From the NCBI RefSeq assembly GCF_029227915.1, contig NC_079877.1, positions 3,658,001-3,722,000 on the forward strand: DNA of 64,000 nt, written 5' to 3'. This document shows positions 24,201-35,260 of this stretch, one piece after another. The position numbers were made by a program, and so were the translations under genes. The stretch is from Hydractinia symbiolongicarpus. Taxonomy: Eukaryota > Cnidaria > Hydrozoa > Anthoathecata > Hydractiniidae. Positions within the stretch are counted from its first letter, which is position 1. Every line of letters starts with the position of its first letter. The notes beneath the pieces were generated by a model that worked only from the letters and a program-made list of their open reading frames with translations, was not told the DNA's origin and searched no databases.

Positions 24201-24434
24201 AAAATATTAAATGTCTTTCTAACAAAATGTAAGAAAATTATTGATTGTTTGTACCCGTCACCGAGATTAACTCATAAGAATTACAGTGAATCGATCAGCT
24301 TGCAGAAGAACTTCAAATTATCTTTTTGTCAGACATTAAAACCATTCACTGTTTTATAAAGATTTTAACCTACCTGAATTTACACACAATGCCCAAATGA
24401 ACAGAATTTTGATGCATGCAACGTGACGTTCCAT
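18300..24434 (-). CDS. Type I membrane protein with Ig-like and Fn3-like domains, Alr (allorecognition)-like
   Basis: Seven exons join in one frame: 24374-24434, 22217-22582, 21232-21531, 20635-20961, 20194-20256, 19702-19839 and 18300-18805. All six introns are phase 1 with good donors (GTAGGT, GTAAGT, GTATGT, GTTAGA, GTAGGA, GTAGGT). The product is about 586 residues: signal peptide 1-20; an Ig V-like domain about 21-142 with no Cys (FSDDYTFRG stands where YxC is usual); a second Ig-like domain 143-242 with three Cys; an Fn3-like domain 243-351 (TTWDP, YYEV, VRVRALYG, MWS); a Thr-rich stalk 352-372; an Asp run; a helix with IGAGAGG; a CCCCGCCGRKK stop-transfer; and a highly acidic tail 419-586 with many Tyr. 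Two tail Tyr fit YxN (YKN, YEN). Many N-glycosylation sites occur. One exon per module and Cys-poor Ig folds match Hydractinia Alr1/Alr2-type genes; orthology is not shown. Confidence 0.85.
20361..20592. repeat. 24-bp minisatellite inside an intron
   Basis: About nine to ten imperfect copies of a 24-bp unit built around ATTGTGTTGGATTCTGGGAC. The array lies in the intron between the Fn3-like exon (20635-20961) and the Thr-rich stalk exon (20194-20256). Because 24 is a multiple of three, all frames stay open, which creates apparent plus-strand frames with repeated LDSGTTIV or similar. No phase-compatible acceptor links it to the gene. Confidence 0.85.
22742..23505. mobile_element. Inverted-repeat DNA element with G-run ends, in intron 1 of the Ig-domain gene
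   Basis: The ends CTTAAGCCTATTCGGTCC and, on the other strand, CTTAACCCTATTTGGTCC face inward. Next to each end is a subterminal block GGCGGATTCCGCCCCCCC. A run of 28 G begins at 22759, just inside the left end. A shorter, diverged relative of the right half lies at 31130-31458. No transposase frame is present, so it is non-autonomous. Confidence 0.7.
23823..23862. repeat. (TCAA)n microsatellite
   Basis: Eight or more TCAA-type repeats lie in intron 1 of the Ig-domain gene, between the transposon relic and the signal-peptide exon. Confidence 0.9.
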
Positions 24435-24639
24435 CCTTTAGCAAAACATTGGACTGATGCAGGATTACTTCTAACACAACATAAAAAATTAACTACACAT
24501 AAATCTAATCTCACAAGAATTCTCACTAATTATCTCTTCTCTATACATATTTTGAACAGATAAAGAATACTTCCCACGTATGGTGTGTTAATAAGGCGTC
24601 GTGTCATCGTATTGTAACATAAAACTTTTTTATTTTATA

Positions 24640-25070
24640 TTAAGGTAGTATCTCATTTCAGAGCAAATTATATTCTTAATCTTGTTGCGGAATATTGTTT
24701 ACCTATTCTATATTATCATAACCTAACATTAGCGCATATTATCGTAACGTGTAATTTACATCTTGTTTCGGAATGTACTACTTTCAAGAATACCGTTTAC
24801 TCATCGTCTCATTACATACTGTTGGCCTATCCTATTGTAACGTGCGATTTACATTTCGTTTCGATTTTTAATCGCTTCAGAGGATACTGTTTAGCTACCT
24901 ACGGTATCATAACATACCGTCGGCCCATCATATCTAAACGTGCAATTTACATCTCGTTTCGATTTTATCGTGTGACAGGATACCGTTTACCTATCGTATC
25001 GTAACGTAACGCTTGGGTATCGCATTTTAATTACCTGTTTATGTATCGTGTCGCAACTTACATTTTTAAC
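24640..25070. repeat. Degenerate tandem repeat of about 95-100 bp upstream of the Ig-domain gene
   Basis: The block GTAACGTG..ATTTACAT followed by (T/C)GTTTCG recurs near 24744, 24836 and 24936, with partial forms on both sides. Between the blocks, variants of GGATACCGTTTACCTATCG repeat. The array starts about 200 bp upstream of the first exon (ATG at 24434), so it may overlap the promoter. Confidence 0.65.
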
Positions 25071-28000
25071 GGTTTCTACGACGTCAGAGATCGGGCGCAA
25101 CATAGTGTCGTTAGTTTAACTTTCTACCATTGCAATCTATAATAACATTAGAATAACTTACAGCAAAGCGAATCTACTCGAGCTGCGATGTGCTTGCCAC
25201 TTTCTTTCTTTTTTTAAAACTAAAAATATTTCTCTTCAATGCTGTTATTAAAAACAAACCTCACTCGTCTTTTCTATCCTTCTCAACACGGTGGTTCCTA
25301 CTTTTGAAAGGAATACAACACAATTTTTAATACGATCTTTTATGATGATTTATCAGGGCTGTCCAGGGTGCTATAGTGTTATGTTGTTAAAAATGTTAAA
25401 CATTCAAATAAAATTATGTAACAATTCAAAATAGATATTTTAGTAAATCCTATTATTTAAATCTTGTATATAAAACATTAGTCATAGGCCACCCTTTACA
25501 TTGAAACTATTCTTATGGACAAAATGCTTTTTAAAGAGTATTTATGTTGTGTACAGGTTCATTGTGATAGACACTGACAGACACTTGGAAAATAAAATTG
25601 ATGTACTGTTAAATGTGACTTGCTTATGTTTTCAGTAATATTGTTTTGTTTTTACGACTAGAAGTTACTGCAGACGTAGACGAGTGAATTTACTATTGAA
25701 ATACACGTTTCCCGAATTACATGTTTTTTAAAATTTTATAATTTTGATGTTTTGACTTTAAGATCATATTCAACATCATTAAATTGGTGTGTGTATACAT
25801 TTTCAATTTAATCCGACCATGGATATCCGACAAGTGAAAATGCTGTTTTCGTGGTATTTATGTTGCGGTCAAAATCTTCTTAATTTTCTACTTATACTGA
25901 TAAGGCTTGGTTTCAAGCAGATTTCAATTAGGACAAAATTAAAAAACCTGTTGTAACAGGTTTTTTATTTGCTGTAGGATACTGAGGATTTCACCGTCTA
26001 TAAAGTTTTAGATGAGGATTTCTAAAATCACATTTACTTTGGTTGAAAAAGTTTAGAAATAGCAGCGGTGCATTAAGAAAAACTAATTTGAGAAAGGTGT
26101 ATTAAAGTTATAAAAAGCTGCTAAAATTCTGGCGTATTTGCTTACTATTAAAAATTGCAGTTTAACCAACATTTTATTAACTAAAATGACTGCTTTTATT
26201 GCCAAAGTAAGACTACCTATTCTACTTTCTTTGTTTGACTGCATCAAAGGTACAAAGACACACCGGAAAAAAAGACAAATTTAACAAGAACTTTGTTTTC
26301 ATTATTAGCAAAGTCAAAATAAAGCTAATAATAATATTCCAAACCCCCTTTTGAAGAAAAATATGAGTTAATCAGGTCAAGCAGAAGAAAGCTGAGGATT
26401 ACATGTTAGTATTATTTTTCATTTTAAAATATGTCGTTTATTTAACTGAATTCGACAAAAATTTTCTTTGTGTTGTAATTTATTGTTGAAAATAAAATGT
26501 CATATTAGTATGAAAATAAAATTTCTCTTTCCTCTTTTTGATATTTAGTTTTCATTGGCTTGACTCGTTGAGATTTCCTTTAATTTTTTTCGAGATAATC
26601 TGATGAAAACTCGAGATTCTCCCTGCAGGAAGAATTTTTTAGGACAGAACAATCAAGTTCTGTAAATAAAATTTTTTTATTGTTAATCATCACTTATATT
26701 TAAAACAAACTATATTTACCAATCATATCAAAGACATCTCCTTGCAGTGTATATGCGCCTGTTTTCCTTTTTTTTTCGCGGAGACTATAACGATATTGGT
26801 TGGTTGACAAAGAACATCAAAAAAACCAAAAATATAAACCTTGTGGATTTACCACATATATCAAACGCTTCTGAAAATATCATTTTGACATTTTAATTGA
26901 AAGGGGTCGCTCAAATATCGAGGTTTGAACTACGGAAATTGTTTTTTCATGATGTCGGATGAACAACAATAAGTTGGTTACAGGTGTCACTGTTTAGTTA
27001 CTTGGATATTAGTATTTGGACCTGTAAAAACATGGAGTGATGCAAACATGAAAAATATTTTTCCGTGGAGACTTTATATCAACGTGTTGTTCCTTGTGGT
27101 ATTTATGGATATTGTTCAGTAAAAATTAACAGAAGTATACTATTTTAAATATTTAACTTCATTAAACATCAGTCATGTCTCTTATTAGAACCCTTTTTCA
27201 AAAAGTCGATGCCAAAGGCCTTTGGAATAGTCATTTTTTACAGAAATTGCATCTTTGACTTACATTTTTCAGATATGAACTTTGAGTTTTGAATATCGTA
27301 ATAGCCTCAGCATTTGACTTTAAAATTTGATGGGCGTTAGACTTTTTCGTTGGACAAGTGCTAGTTTTCGCGCGCATTCTTGCTAATATCTGTGCTAATT
27401 TAGCAAAATAACGAACTTTTTAAGAAGATGAACGAAAGAAAATTAGAACGAATGGGGTACCTTTTAAAGCAATTTTTCACAAAATAAAGAATTATTATGA
27501 CAAACCAAGGGGAAAATATTTGAGCACAACAGTGCTTTACTGTAATTTTATTTTACAATTTCTCAAATTTTCAATCAGCCGCTTCTTTATATCGATGATT
27601 AAAGCGGTCTTAGAAAATGTTTTAAATTTGACACTCCGGATTGGCTAAAACGCAATTCAAATTCCAGAAAAAAAGTTTTTCAAAGCTGGCCCTATCTCCA
27701 ACCCCTTACCCTGGTATTATAGGTTCTATTATTTGTTTCCATTGAGTATTTTCGCGAACTGAGAAGAAATTGAATAACTGTTTTTTTTCTAAATAAGAAA
27801 AGTTTTAAAAACACTTGTTAAAATTTTATTTTTAATTTATAAAGTAGCACGAAGCTTTTTGTAACTGAGTTACATTTTCAAGTGATAAAAATATCCTAAG
27901 CTAAAAACCTTTATACAAAATATCTACAATAAAATAAAAAATAATTAATTGATTTAATTAAAATGTTCTACCCAAGGGAATACAAGGCGTATGATATACG

Positions 28001-28170
28001 CAAACAACCTCGCCAAAAAAGTGTATAAAAAGCTGAAGTTAGACACGACATATTTTGCTATTCGGATAGGCAATAATATTGATAGAAAATTTCTCGAAAT
28101 TTCAATTTTCGTTAGGTCAGTCTGTAAACACGTCCTCGCGGGCGAGATAGTAAAAAAAAGTAAAAATAGT
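25071..28170. other. Intergenic stretch
   Basis: No exon is recognised. A 12-bp palindrome (AAAAAACCTGTT and complement, 25941-25966) and other A/T runs occur. It separates the Ig-domain gene, which points left, from the receptor gene at 28778. Confidence 0.35.
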
Positions 28171-28300
28171 TACCAAGATGAGATTCGAACACACGACGAC
28201 TCCCGTGTCGGTGCTCAGAGAGGCAAAAATTTCCATTCTTGTAGGACACATGTGCGTTTTAATACAAGCTCACGAGCTTGTAACAAGTAAAAATCATGGA
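28171..28300 (-). repeat. tRNA-like SINE fragment (candidate, family 4)
   Basis: On minus, GTCGTGTGTTCGAATCTCA (about 28178-28198) is a good pol III box B. It is preceded by a GAGCACCGACACGGGAGTC stem-like segment. No convincing box A or second copy was found, so the limits are uncertain. Confidence 0.35.
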
Positions 28301-28777
28301 CAAGCGAAACAAAAGAAAGAAAATGTACAAAAAAAAAAATTTCTTTTTTCTGTATATGTTTAAAGCTTGTTCAGTATTTTACAATATTTTTTTCAACAAT
28401 CAATCAGATTTTCAAAGCGTAAATAATCAACTCATTGGAAAATTAGACTCATGAAAAATGTGTGTTCTGTATATTACTCTTACTTTCTTATAAATGTTTT
28501 AATATCTTCACGTGTCACATTATGAAAGGAATGTCTTATAAAAACCTTTAATCGCAGTGCCATTACAAACTTTCCATCATGATATCCACTCCAGATGTCC
28601 AATAATTAACCGTATAAAGGCTTATTTATGCAAATCAATCCACTACTTCACTGGTTCAAAAGTAATCATTTCCATTTAACAGTCAAAGAATGTTAAAATT
28701 GAGCATTCTTTCAAGATAAGAGAACTAATTTGCCAAACAACTAGGACATTCTTTTAGCGAGCAATGGAGGGCTCTCT

Positions 28778-29740
28778 TTATATCGACGTTTCTACACTCT
28801 CTTGGATATGTAAGCAATCAGCTTCCTTCTTTTTAAAAGCATGCCACATTTTAAAGCGTGCTAAGTATTTCCGAACTTTGGCATTTGCTAACAAAAATAT
28901 AACAGCATTTACAAAAGAGTTGCAATAGGAAAGCAAATATCCAAAAAGTTGACAAAAATCTAGCCAGCGTTTTCTATTTCCCTGTATTTTATTCTTTAAA
29001 GTAGCATGCAAGACGGACGTAATCGCATACGACACATAAAACACTGCGATGGATAGAAACATACGCGATATGATGCGAGTCATTGTTTTATCCACGTGAC
29101 GTAGTAAATGGCTATGCGTTGTTTCTTTTCGTCTCTGTCGCACAGCCTTGAGCGTAAAAATATGGATGATAAGTATAGTCACTGCTAAGCAAATATCAAT
29201 CCCAACGGACACCATTTTGGCGGTTTTAAAAAAATGAAGTTTTGTACCGAAAACATATAGAATTGCTTGACTAAAAGCTACACCAATCACAAGCGTTAAA
29301 AGATGTATTAATTTCGACTTGGCAATCATACTGGAATGGTGATTAAGGAATTTCATTCGGACAAATCGATCCAGACCGATAAGCGCTATGATGTAGGCGG
29401 AAATATGCGTAAAAAATAAAGCCAAGAATTGCGCCACAGTTTCAAAAATGCAATGCGTTTCATTAGAATATCTCATTATCATCACCGTAAAACATGTTTG
29501 GGTAATGGAGGCCACACAACAATCTGATACACTGAGGCAAAATATTAATTTCAGGGATGTGTTCTTTAACTGCTTGGTTGCTATTAAACCATACACGATG
29601 GCAAGGTTTGCGAAGAAATTACAAATTGCCAAAGGTATGTTGAGGGAGATCAAGATGTTTCTCTGCAATTCGTTTAAATTCGCTTTTGATTCGTAAGATG
29701 TTTGACATGTAGAGAAACTGTTAGCACTGTTGTTCGCCAT
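28778..29740 (-). CDS. Class A (rhodopsin-like) G protein-coupled receptor, single coding exon
   Basis: A 320-codon frame opens at 29740, just after an acceptor-like TTTTTTTTTGTAG near 29751 (cis or spliced-leader). Seven hydrophobic helices can be followed. Helix 1 is NFFANLAIVYG. Helix 2 has LSVSDCC with the conserved Asp. A Cys at THCIF precedes helix 3, which ends IGLDRFVRM (DRF for DRY). A basic loop (VRQRRKETTHSH) lies between helices 5 and 6. Helix 7 has NSFVNAVIF, an NxxxN form where NPxxY is usual. A basic C-tail follows (YLARFKMWHAFKKK). Two N-glycosylation sites lie near the N-terminus or first loops (NSA is not one; NET is). The ligand is unknown. An inverted, damaged copy of residues about 46-132 lies at 30191-30437. 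Confidence 0.9.
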   Translation of the reverse strand: MANNSANSFSTCQTSYESKANLNELQRNILISLNIPLAICNFFANLAIVYGLIATKQLKNTSLKLIFCLSVSDCCVASITQTCFTVMIMRYSNETHCIFETVAQFLALFFTHISAYIIALIGLDRFVRMKFLNHHSSMIAKSKLIHLLTLVIGVAFSQAILYVFGTKLHFFKTAKMVSVGIDICLAVTILIIHIFTLKAVRQRRKETTHSHLLRHVDKTMTRIISRMFLSIAVFYVSYAITSVLHATLKNKIQGNRKRWLDFCQLFGYLLSYCNSFVNAVIFLLANAKVRKYLARFKMWHAFKKKEADCLHIQESVETSI

Positions 29741-30190
29741 TTCTGCAATCTACAAAAAAAAACACGGTGAAATATAAGCTTGTTTTAGGTAAGGTTTTAA
29801 TTTTCTTTGTTTGATAAAAACCTCTTGCTTCGTATCAGAATAAAGGAAAAATGGAAAAGAACGTAAGAAGAAATGGACAAGATAGTAAACAACAGAAAGA
29901 TTAGAAAAATAAATAAAAACAAACAAAACTGTGTATTACATTTTTTCCAAATATGTAGCATCAAGTATAACAAAATATAAGTAAAAACAATATCAAATAA
30001 CCATGAAGAAAATTAGCTAAACAAAATAAATAAAAAAAATTGTTTCCACACTTTACTTACATTGTACCATGTTCAGTTCTAAACATACTTTTTAAAAAGT
30101 GGTCACGTTTTTTCACGGAAGCTATTACAAGAACATACAAAGACATTAACTAACTTGTTAACAAAAGGTCAAGTGTAATTACTAGCCATC

Positions 30191-30437
30191 GCCATCGTGT
30201 ATGGTTTAATAGCAACCAAGCAGTTAAAGAACACATCCCTGAAATTAATATTTTGCCTCAGTGTATCAGATTGTTGTGTGGCCTCCATTACCCAAACATG
30301 TTTTACGGTATTCTAATGAAACGCATTGCATTTTTAAAATTGTGGCGCAATTCTTTGATATATTTTTTACGCATATTTCCGCCTACATCATAGCGCTTAT
30401 CGGACTGGATCGATTTGTCCAAATGAAGTTCCTTAAT
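30191..30437 (+). pseudogene. Inverted, truncated copy of the neighbouring receptor gene
   Basis: The plus strand here repeats, with few changes, the coding strand of the receptor at 29342-29602, including VYGLIATKQLK, LSVSDCC and IGLDRFVQMKFLN. A 14-nt deletion near 30308 (after ACATGTTTTACGGT) shifts the frame and removes part of the helix 2-3 link. There is no start, and only about 80 of 320 codons are present. The copy and its source form inverted repeats about 590 nt apart, so transcription across both could form a long hairpin. Confidence 0.9.
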
Positions 30438-31129
30438 TAGAGTGATGACATTTTGGAATTCAAATGTTGATGTTGTAACAGACAAAAATGTGCACAATAA
30501 CAAAAAGGGTTTATTTTCTCGTTGTTCTTTTATATTAGGAATATTTTCTTTATCTTTTAACACTGACTTTTTTTTTGGGGGGGGGGGGGCTAAAATACAA
30601 AGAATGGTGGTGAAGGCTAATGTCTCCCACATTTCCCACCCACCTAAAGTAGTTAAGGCACTTGGCACAACTGTTTGGTAGTTCATTGGGCACAGTTGTC
30701 AGGAAAATAATTTAATGACGTCATCTTGCCCATAATGATTTGAAAAACAATTTTTATGTGAAGGGGTTGTAAAGGTTACAACCCCTCCACATCGACTATT
30801 ATCGACTTTTATGTGTTGGTCTAACATACAACTAGCGAAGGACTTCTAGAGACAAACTTTCTACTTGTTATTGTTTGAGTCGATGGTCCAATTTAGTTTA
30901 TTGGGGACGCAACATACTGGATGATACGAAAGTAGGTCCTTTTAGTCCTCTCTAGTTAACAGTATAACAATTCAAAAATATTGACTTCTTAGTAAGATCT
31001 AGGACATTGCTCATTAAATACTACAAGAGTGGCTATTCCCATGTGCCATATGTGCAAATAAATTCCGCATTACCAGATATTAGTACCCCCGTTTTGCTAA
31101 AAGCCTTGTGTTGTGAATAAAATGGCATC
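30438..31129. other. Stretch without gene
   Basis: Holds a T-run followed by a run of 13 G near 30578-30590 and otherwise nothing recognised. The open frames on both strands around 30440-30686 overlap the receptor relic and the G-run and are not genes. Confidence 0.4.
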
Positions 31130-31458
31130 TTTTGATATGAAATTTTTTGATATGAAATATATAAATACAGGAAGTTACGTTAAATGAATTTTATCTGGCT
31201 ATCAGAAATTTCAAATAAATCTCAAAATGTAAAACTAAATTTTAAAATTTTAAGATCTAATTTCAAGCTTCTGATGACGTCTCAGATAAAGTGCTGATAT
31301 GAGTAAAAACTTATCACCACCATTTTGTTTTTTTATGACACACTATTACTGTGCCAAGTTTGATCTATTAGGGAAGCTAGTTATTTAGGAGAAGTGGAAG
31401 TGGGGGCAGAACCTTCAGTCATATATTTTTGCAAAACCTTGAATCGAATAGGGTTAAA
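31130..31458. mobile_element. Truncated relative of the G-run inverted-repeat element
   Basis: It shares with the right half of 22742-23505 the order TTTATCTGGCTATCAGAAA, CAAGCTTCTGATGACGTC, CACCATTTTGT, TGTGCCAAGTTTGAT and a degenerate right end (TCGAATAGGGTTAA). The left end and G-run are missing. Confidence 0.55.
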
Positions 31459-32360
31459 ATGTAGTAAATTCTCAAAGAGTGATCTGTTTCTATCTATACC
31501 CGTTGTCTGTCTATCGTTTAAAATATGCACGGAATTTTCATGGCACAAATATCAAATAACAAAGTATAGCAATATAGTTGTTCGACTTCGCTGGGACGCG
31601 CCAATTTCCGATGTATTTTCCTCGGGGGAGTGACTAGTCTATACTACAATGCTAGCCGTCTGTCTGTATGTCTCTAAGCCAAAATGGTAGCTGCGTCGTA
31701 AAGGGTCAATTTTCATGGATTCTTCCACAGGCTTGTCTTAAAGGTATTAAGTATTTGAAGTTAGAAAGTAAAGAACTCCTTTGATAATCCAAGTTTTAAG
31801 TTACGTTACTACAGATCATAATGGCAGCTTAATCTGCTTACTGACCCGTGACCGGTTTTAAAAAAAATACCCCGTGGAAATACCTCTGTGACATCCAAAT
31901 TCGTTTAAATGTCCACCTGTTTCTAAATTTTCTAACTTAATTTTGTCTTTAATTGTGGTATATATTATTTGTTTGTTGTCCAACTCTTGTCGTCAATAAC
32001 TAATAAATTGACTTTTTTCTTCTCTTTACTTTTTCATCACTCTACATGATTAATAAAGTAGTAGTATCTATTAGATGATTGCCAGCAAAATGATCACACC
32101 TTGTGACAGGCTTTTGAAATTTGGTACAACCGAGCTGTATAAAAGTTGCTTCGAGCGTTCCACCGGCATGACTTCACAAAGCGCGTGTTTCTGTACTAAT
32201 AACGAAGTTTTTGGGGAGAACGCGAGAAAATAGAAACTCGGAAAAGTTACTGTAAATGCGGTAGAACGGATATGTATTGTTTTGTTTCAAATTTGGTCAC
32301 AATTTTGCGAAAAAAACTTCTCGTAACTTTATCACGACACAGACTGAAACAAACAGACGC
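31459..32360. other. Stretch without gene
   Basis: No exon or known repeat was recognised between the element relic and the 20-bp minisatellite. Confidence 0.35.
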
Positions 32361-32645
32361 CTAACATCGTCTGTTATGGCCTAACATCGTCTGTCATGGC
32401 CTAATATCTTATGCCATAGGCTAACATAGTCTGCCATAGTCTAACATTGTCTGCCATGAGCTGACATTGTCTGCCATGAGCTGACATTGTCTGCCATGAG
32501 CTGGCATTGTCTGCCATAGGCTAACTTTGTCTGCCATAGGCTAACGTCGTCTGCCATAGGCTAAAAATGTCTGCCATGGTCTAACATCGTCTGCCATAGG
32601 CTAACACTGTTATCCGTAGGCTAAAAATGTCTGCCATAGACTAAC
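32361..32645. repeat. 20-bp minisatellite, about 14 copies
   Basis: Consecutive copies of CTAACATCGTCTGCCATAGG with point changes (GAG/AGG ends, ATT/ATC centres) run without spacers. The array lies about 250 bp beyond the 3' end of the secreted-protein gene at 32894. Confidence 0.9.
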
Positions 32646-32893
32646 TATTTTCAGTAGACACGGAAACAATATAATTGATTGTAGGAATTAATAAAGGCAT
32701 CGAGGACAGGAAATGAATTTTTCACTTTTCTATTTCGCGTTTAAAACACGCCATATAACTACATTTGATATCTTTACAAGAAAAATAATTTTTATTTTTG
32801 CTAGTTATGTCATAACCAGGTTAAAGATTGGATGGAATTTCTTCGCCGAAATGCTTTTCTCTAAGGACGACTATTTCGTTTAATGAGGATCAT

Positions 32894-35260
32894 TTATTGT
32901 TTCGATTTCTTTGACTTCTTCTTCACTAAAAAGGAAAATAATCAGAAAAAATGATTAGTATTTTAAAGAGGAAATATACGTTAGGAACGAAATTTACAAA
33001 ACAAGAGCATTCTTTATAACTGTCACAACGCAACAAGGACTTTCCACCCGCTGATTCGAACGCAGGAGATAAAAAATGTGTCCATATTGATAGCTTTTGA
33101 CTGAAACAAGGAAAAAACTTGTTGCAAATTAGACAGCCGTTAAAGCCACAGATTGTTGCTACGTCATCAAGAATTGACGAACTAAAAAAAGCAAGCATAT
33201 TTGCTTTTACACCGAGCACGTAAGACAAAAACAACTAACATTTCTTTGCAGCCTTTTTCTTCATAGCTTGCTTCTTTTTGTGTGCTGCCTTCTTTTTGGC
33301 GGCAGCAAGCTCTTTTTGGACTTCTTCAGCTGATTTGGTATGCTCAGGTGTGTCGACGTAGTAAACAAAGTTGCTGTGTTTCTTTCCAGCGCAAATTTCA
33401 TCATCGGAAGCACAATTTTGATAGTCGAATGTAACGCAGTCGCCGGATTGCCCGTCTTTGTCGTATTTGCTGTTGTCAGGTCCGGACCAACATTCAGCTA
33501 AAAGAATAATTCTTCTTAAAAACCACGTATTGGCATTGCCTAACTATCTGTCATATCTGGCCTGAGGCAGATTCCGAGTGAACTGATGAAATGGAGATAG
33601 ACAGCTAAGGTTGAAGTCCCTTTTGAATGTAAAGAACGCTTACCAATATTTTGAATTCCAAAGACTGCATTTCCTGAGTTGAGAGCTTCATTTGCACACT
33701 TGCATGCGAACTTTGGCAATTCGGAGTTGAATTTGTCGTCCTTTGGCATGTCTCCTTTCTTAGTAAGCAAGCCCATGTCCATATCGGACATGATGAAAGA
33801 TTTCAATGGTCTGTTTTTCTTGCCTTTGTCAGCATAGCAACCAACTCTTTTGAATTTCAAGTTGCATTGGACTAAAAATGACATTCAGATTAAAATATGT
33901 TGCAAAGATTTTTTTATAGCATTTTAAATAAACTGGCATTTCTTCTTTTTTTTCGTATTTATGAAAATGTATTTCTCGCTTTTGATTTTTTTTTTTAAAA
34001 AAAGAAGAAAAATTAAAGAGATTATGTTAAGTTAAAAAAAAAAAAAAAAATTATAATTTACATTCTTTGCTTTCTTCTCCTTCTTCGCCACTTGCTTCTT
34101 CTTCCTGTTCTTCCTGACCAGTTATATCTTTTGCTGTTCCGTCTTCTTGTTCGTCTTGTTCATCCTCTGGTTTCTAAAAATAAAAATATGCCGAAAAATG
34201 TTCAATACCCTACCTCTGTTTTCGAAAAAAGAAGAGAGAAAAATCATTAGTTGCTATATCATTAGTTTTACGCAAATACTGGTGGTAAGCTGAAGGCAAT
34301 AAAGGTAAAAATATACAGGCATTGCAATGCTATTTAAAACCCAAATAGTGTGATTGTAATTGATAAGGAAGGTTAAAGAGAATGATTTTCTTGCATTTGT
34401 GCGAGTTATCTATCTTCTTATTTCTATCCTATCTAAATTTATGTGGACAATATTTAATTGTCGCGAATATTGCAAAATCAGATTTTTGTTTCGCAAAAAT
34501 TAATTTTCGGAAATAGCTGTCTTTATTATATTTTGCGAGCATATATTTTCACGAAACAGAACAATAAACCATCAGATTTTTTCTTGCGGAACATTTCTTT
34601 CTTCAGTATCTGTATTTTTCAAAGCAGCCTTTTCTACACCCAGAAGTCAACTTTTTTTAAAGAAACTTGATTTTTTTCACTTTAAGCGAGCCACAAATGG
34701 GAATGACGGCGGTCTTTTTTTTCCAAAAATATATTTCTAACCTTTCAGAATAGGAAAACTAAATAACTTTTTTACAAAGAAACAAGCAAAAACTTACGGC
34801 TTCTTCATCGTCTTGTTTTGCAATTTTCTCATCTGGCTGGTCTTGTTCTTCACCATCATCACCATCCTGAGGTTTGTTAGCTAAAAATAAAAAAATAAAA
34901 TAAAAAAAAATAACAAATAAAATATAACAAAGAAATAAAAAAAGTTAACAAAAAAGAAATATGGAAGAAATTAACGAATAAAGAATGCAATGTAGAAATA
35001 GAAAAAATTAACGAAAAAAATAAAAGATACAATAACAAATAAAAATAGAAATATTTTTTTTTAATATAGAATAAAGCGAAGGATGGAATTACATTATTAG
35101 AACTAGCCAAAACAAAAATGTGTTTTTTATACAAACCATTGCGTTTGACATGTTTTTTATTCAACTTTAAATACAATGAAAAGAAAATACCTTTCTTTTT
35201 AGCATCAATGGCCAACACCAGACAGAATACCATTAATAAGATCCAAACGAGTTTGCCCAT
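32894..35260 (-). CDS. Secreted protein: acidic region, WSC-like Cys domain, Lys-rich tail
   Basis: Six exons: 35191-35260, 34798-34880, 34062-34173, 33644-33871, 33240-33497 and 32894-32925. They join in frame (phases 1,0,1,1,1) to give about 260 residues. A signal peptide (LVWILLMVFCLVLAIDA) is followed by a Glu/Asp/Gln-rich region (about 24-88). Next is a Cys domain with KRVGCYADKG, FACKCANEA, FGIQNI and ECWSGPD (split over exons 4-5), then CVTFDYQNC..DDEICAGKKHSNFVYY. This order resembles WSC domains (GCY...CxxxC...FGIQ..ECW) and recurs in cnidarian secreted proteins. The tail is Lys/Ala-rich (AAAKKKAAHKKKQAMKKK), ending KKSKKSKQ. If the last intron is retained, the protein ends Lys-Cys at 33235 instead. 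It is likely an extracellular matrix or capsule protein; function is unproven. Confidence 0.85.

Noticed and set aside
30303-30686. 127-codon minus frame
   Set aside because: It is antisense to the receptor relic and runs through a G/T homopolymer; no motif.
32361-32645. Regular 20-bp repeats that could suggest a CRISPR array
   Set aside because: The units abut without unique spacers, there are no cas genes, and the genome is eukaryotic. It is a minisatellite.
32926-33234. Minus-strand 102-codon frame with several Cys
   Set aside because: It lies inside the last intron of the gene at 32894-35260; the splice 33240 to 32925 keeps the Lys-rich frame and is more convincing.
34877-35260. 127-codon reading of the signal-peptide frame as one exon
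   Set aside because: After the donor at 35190 the frame is low-complexity Phe/Leu/Tyr from A/T-rich intron; the spliced model gives a coherent secreted protein.
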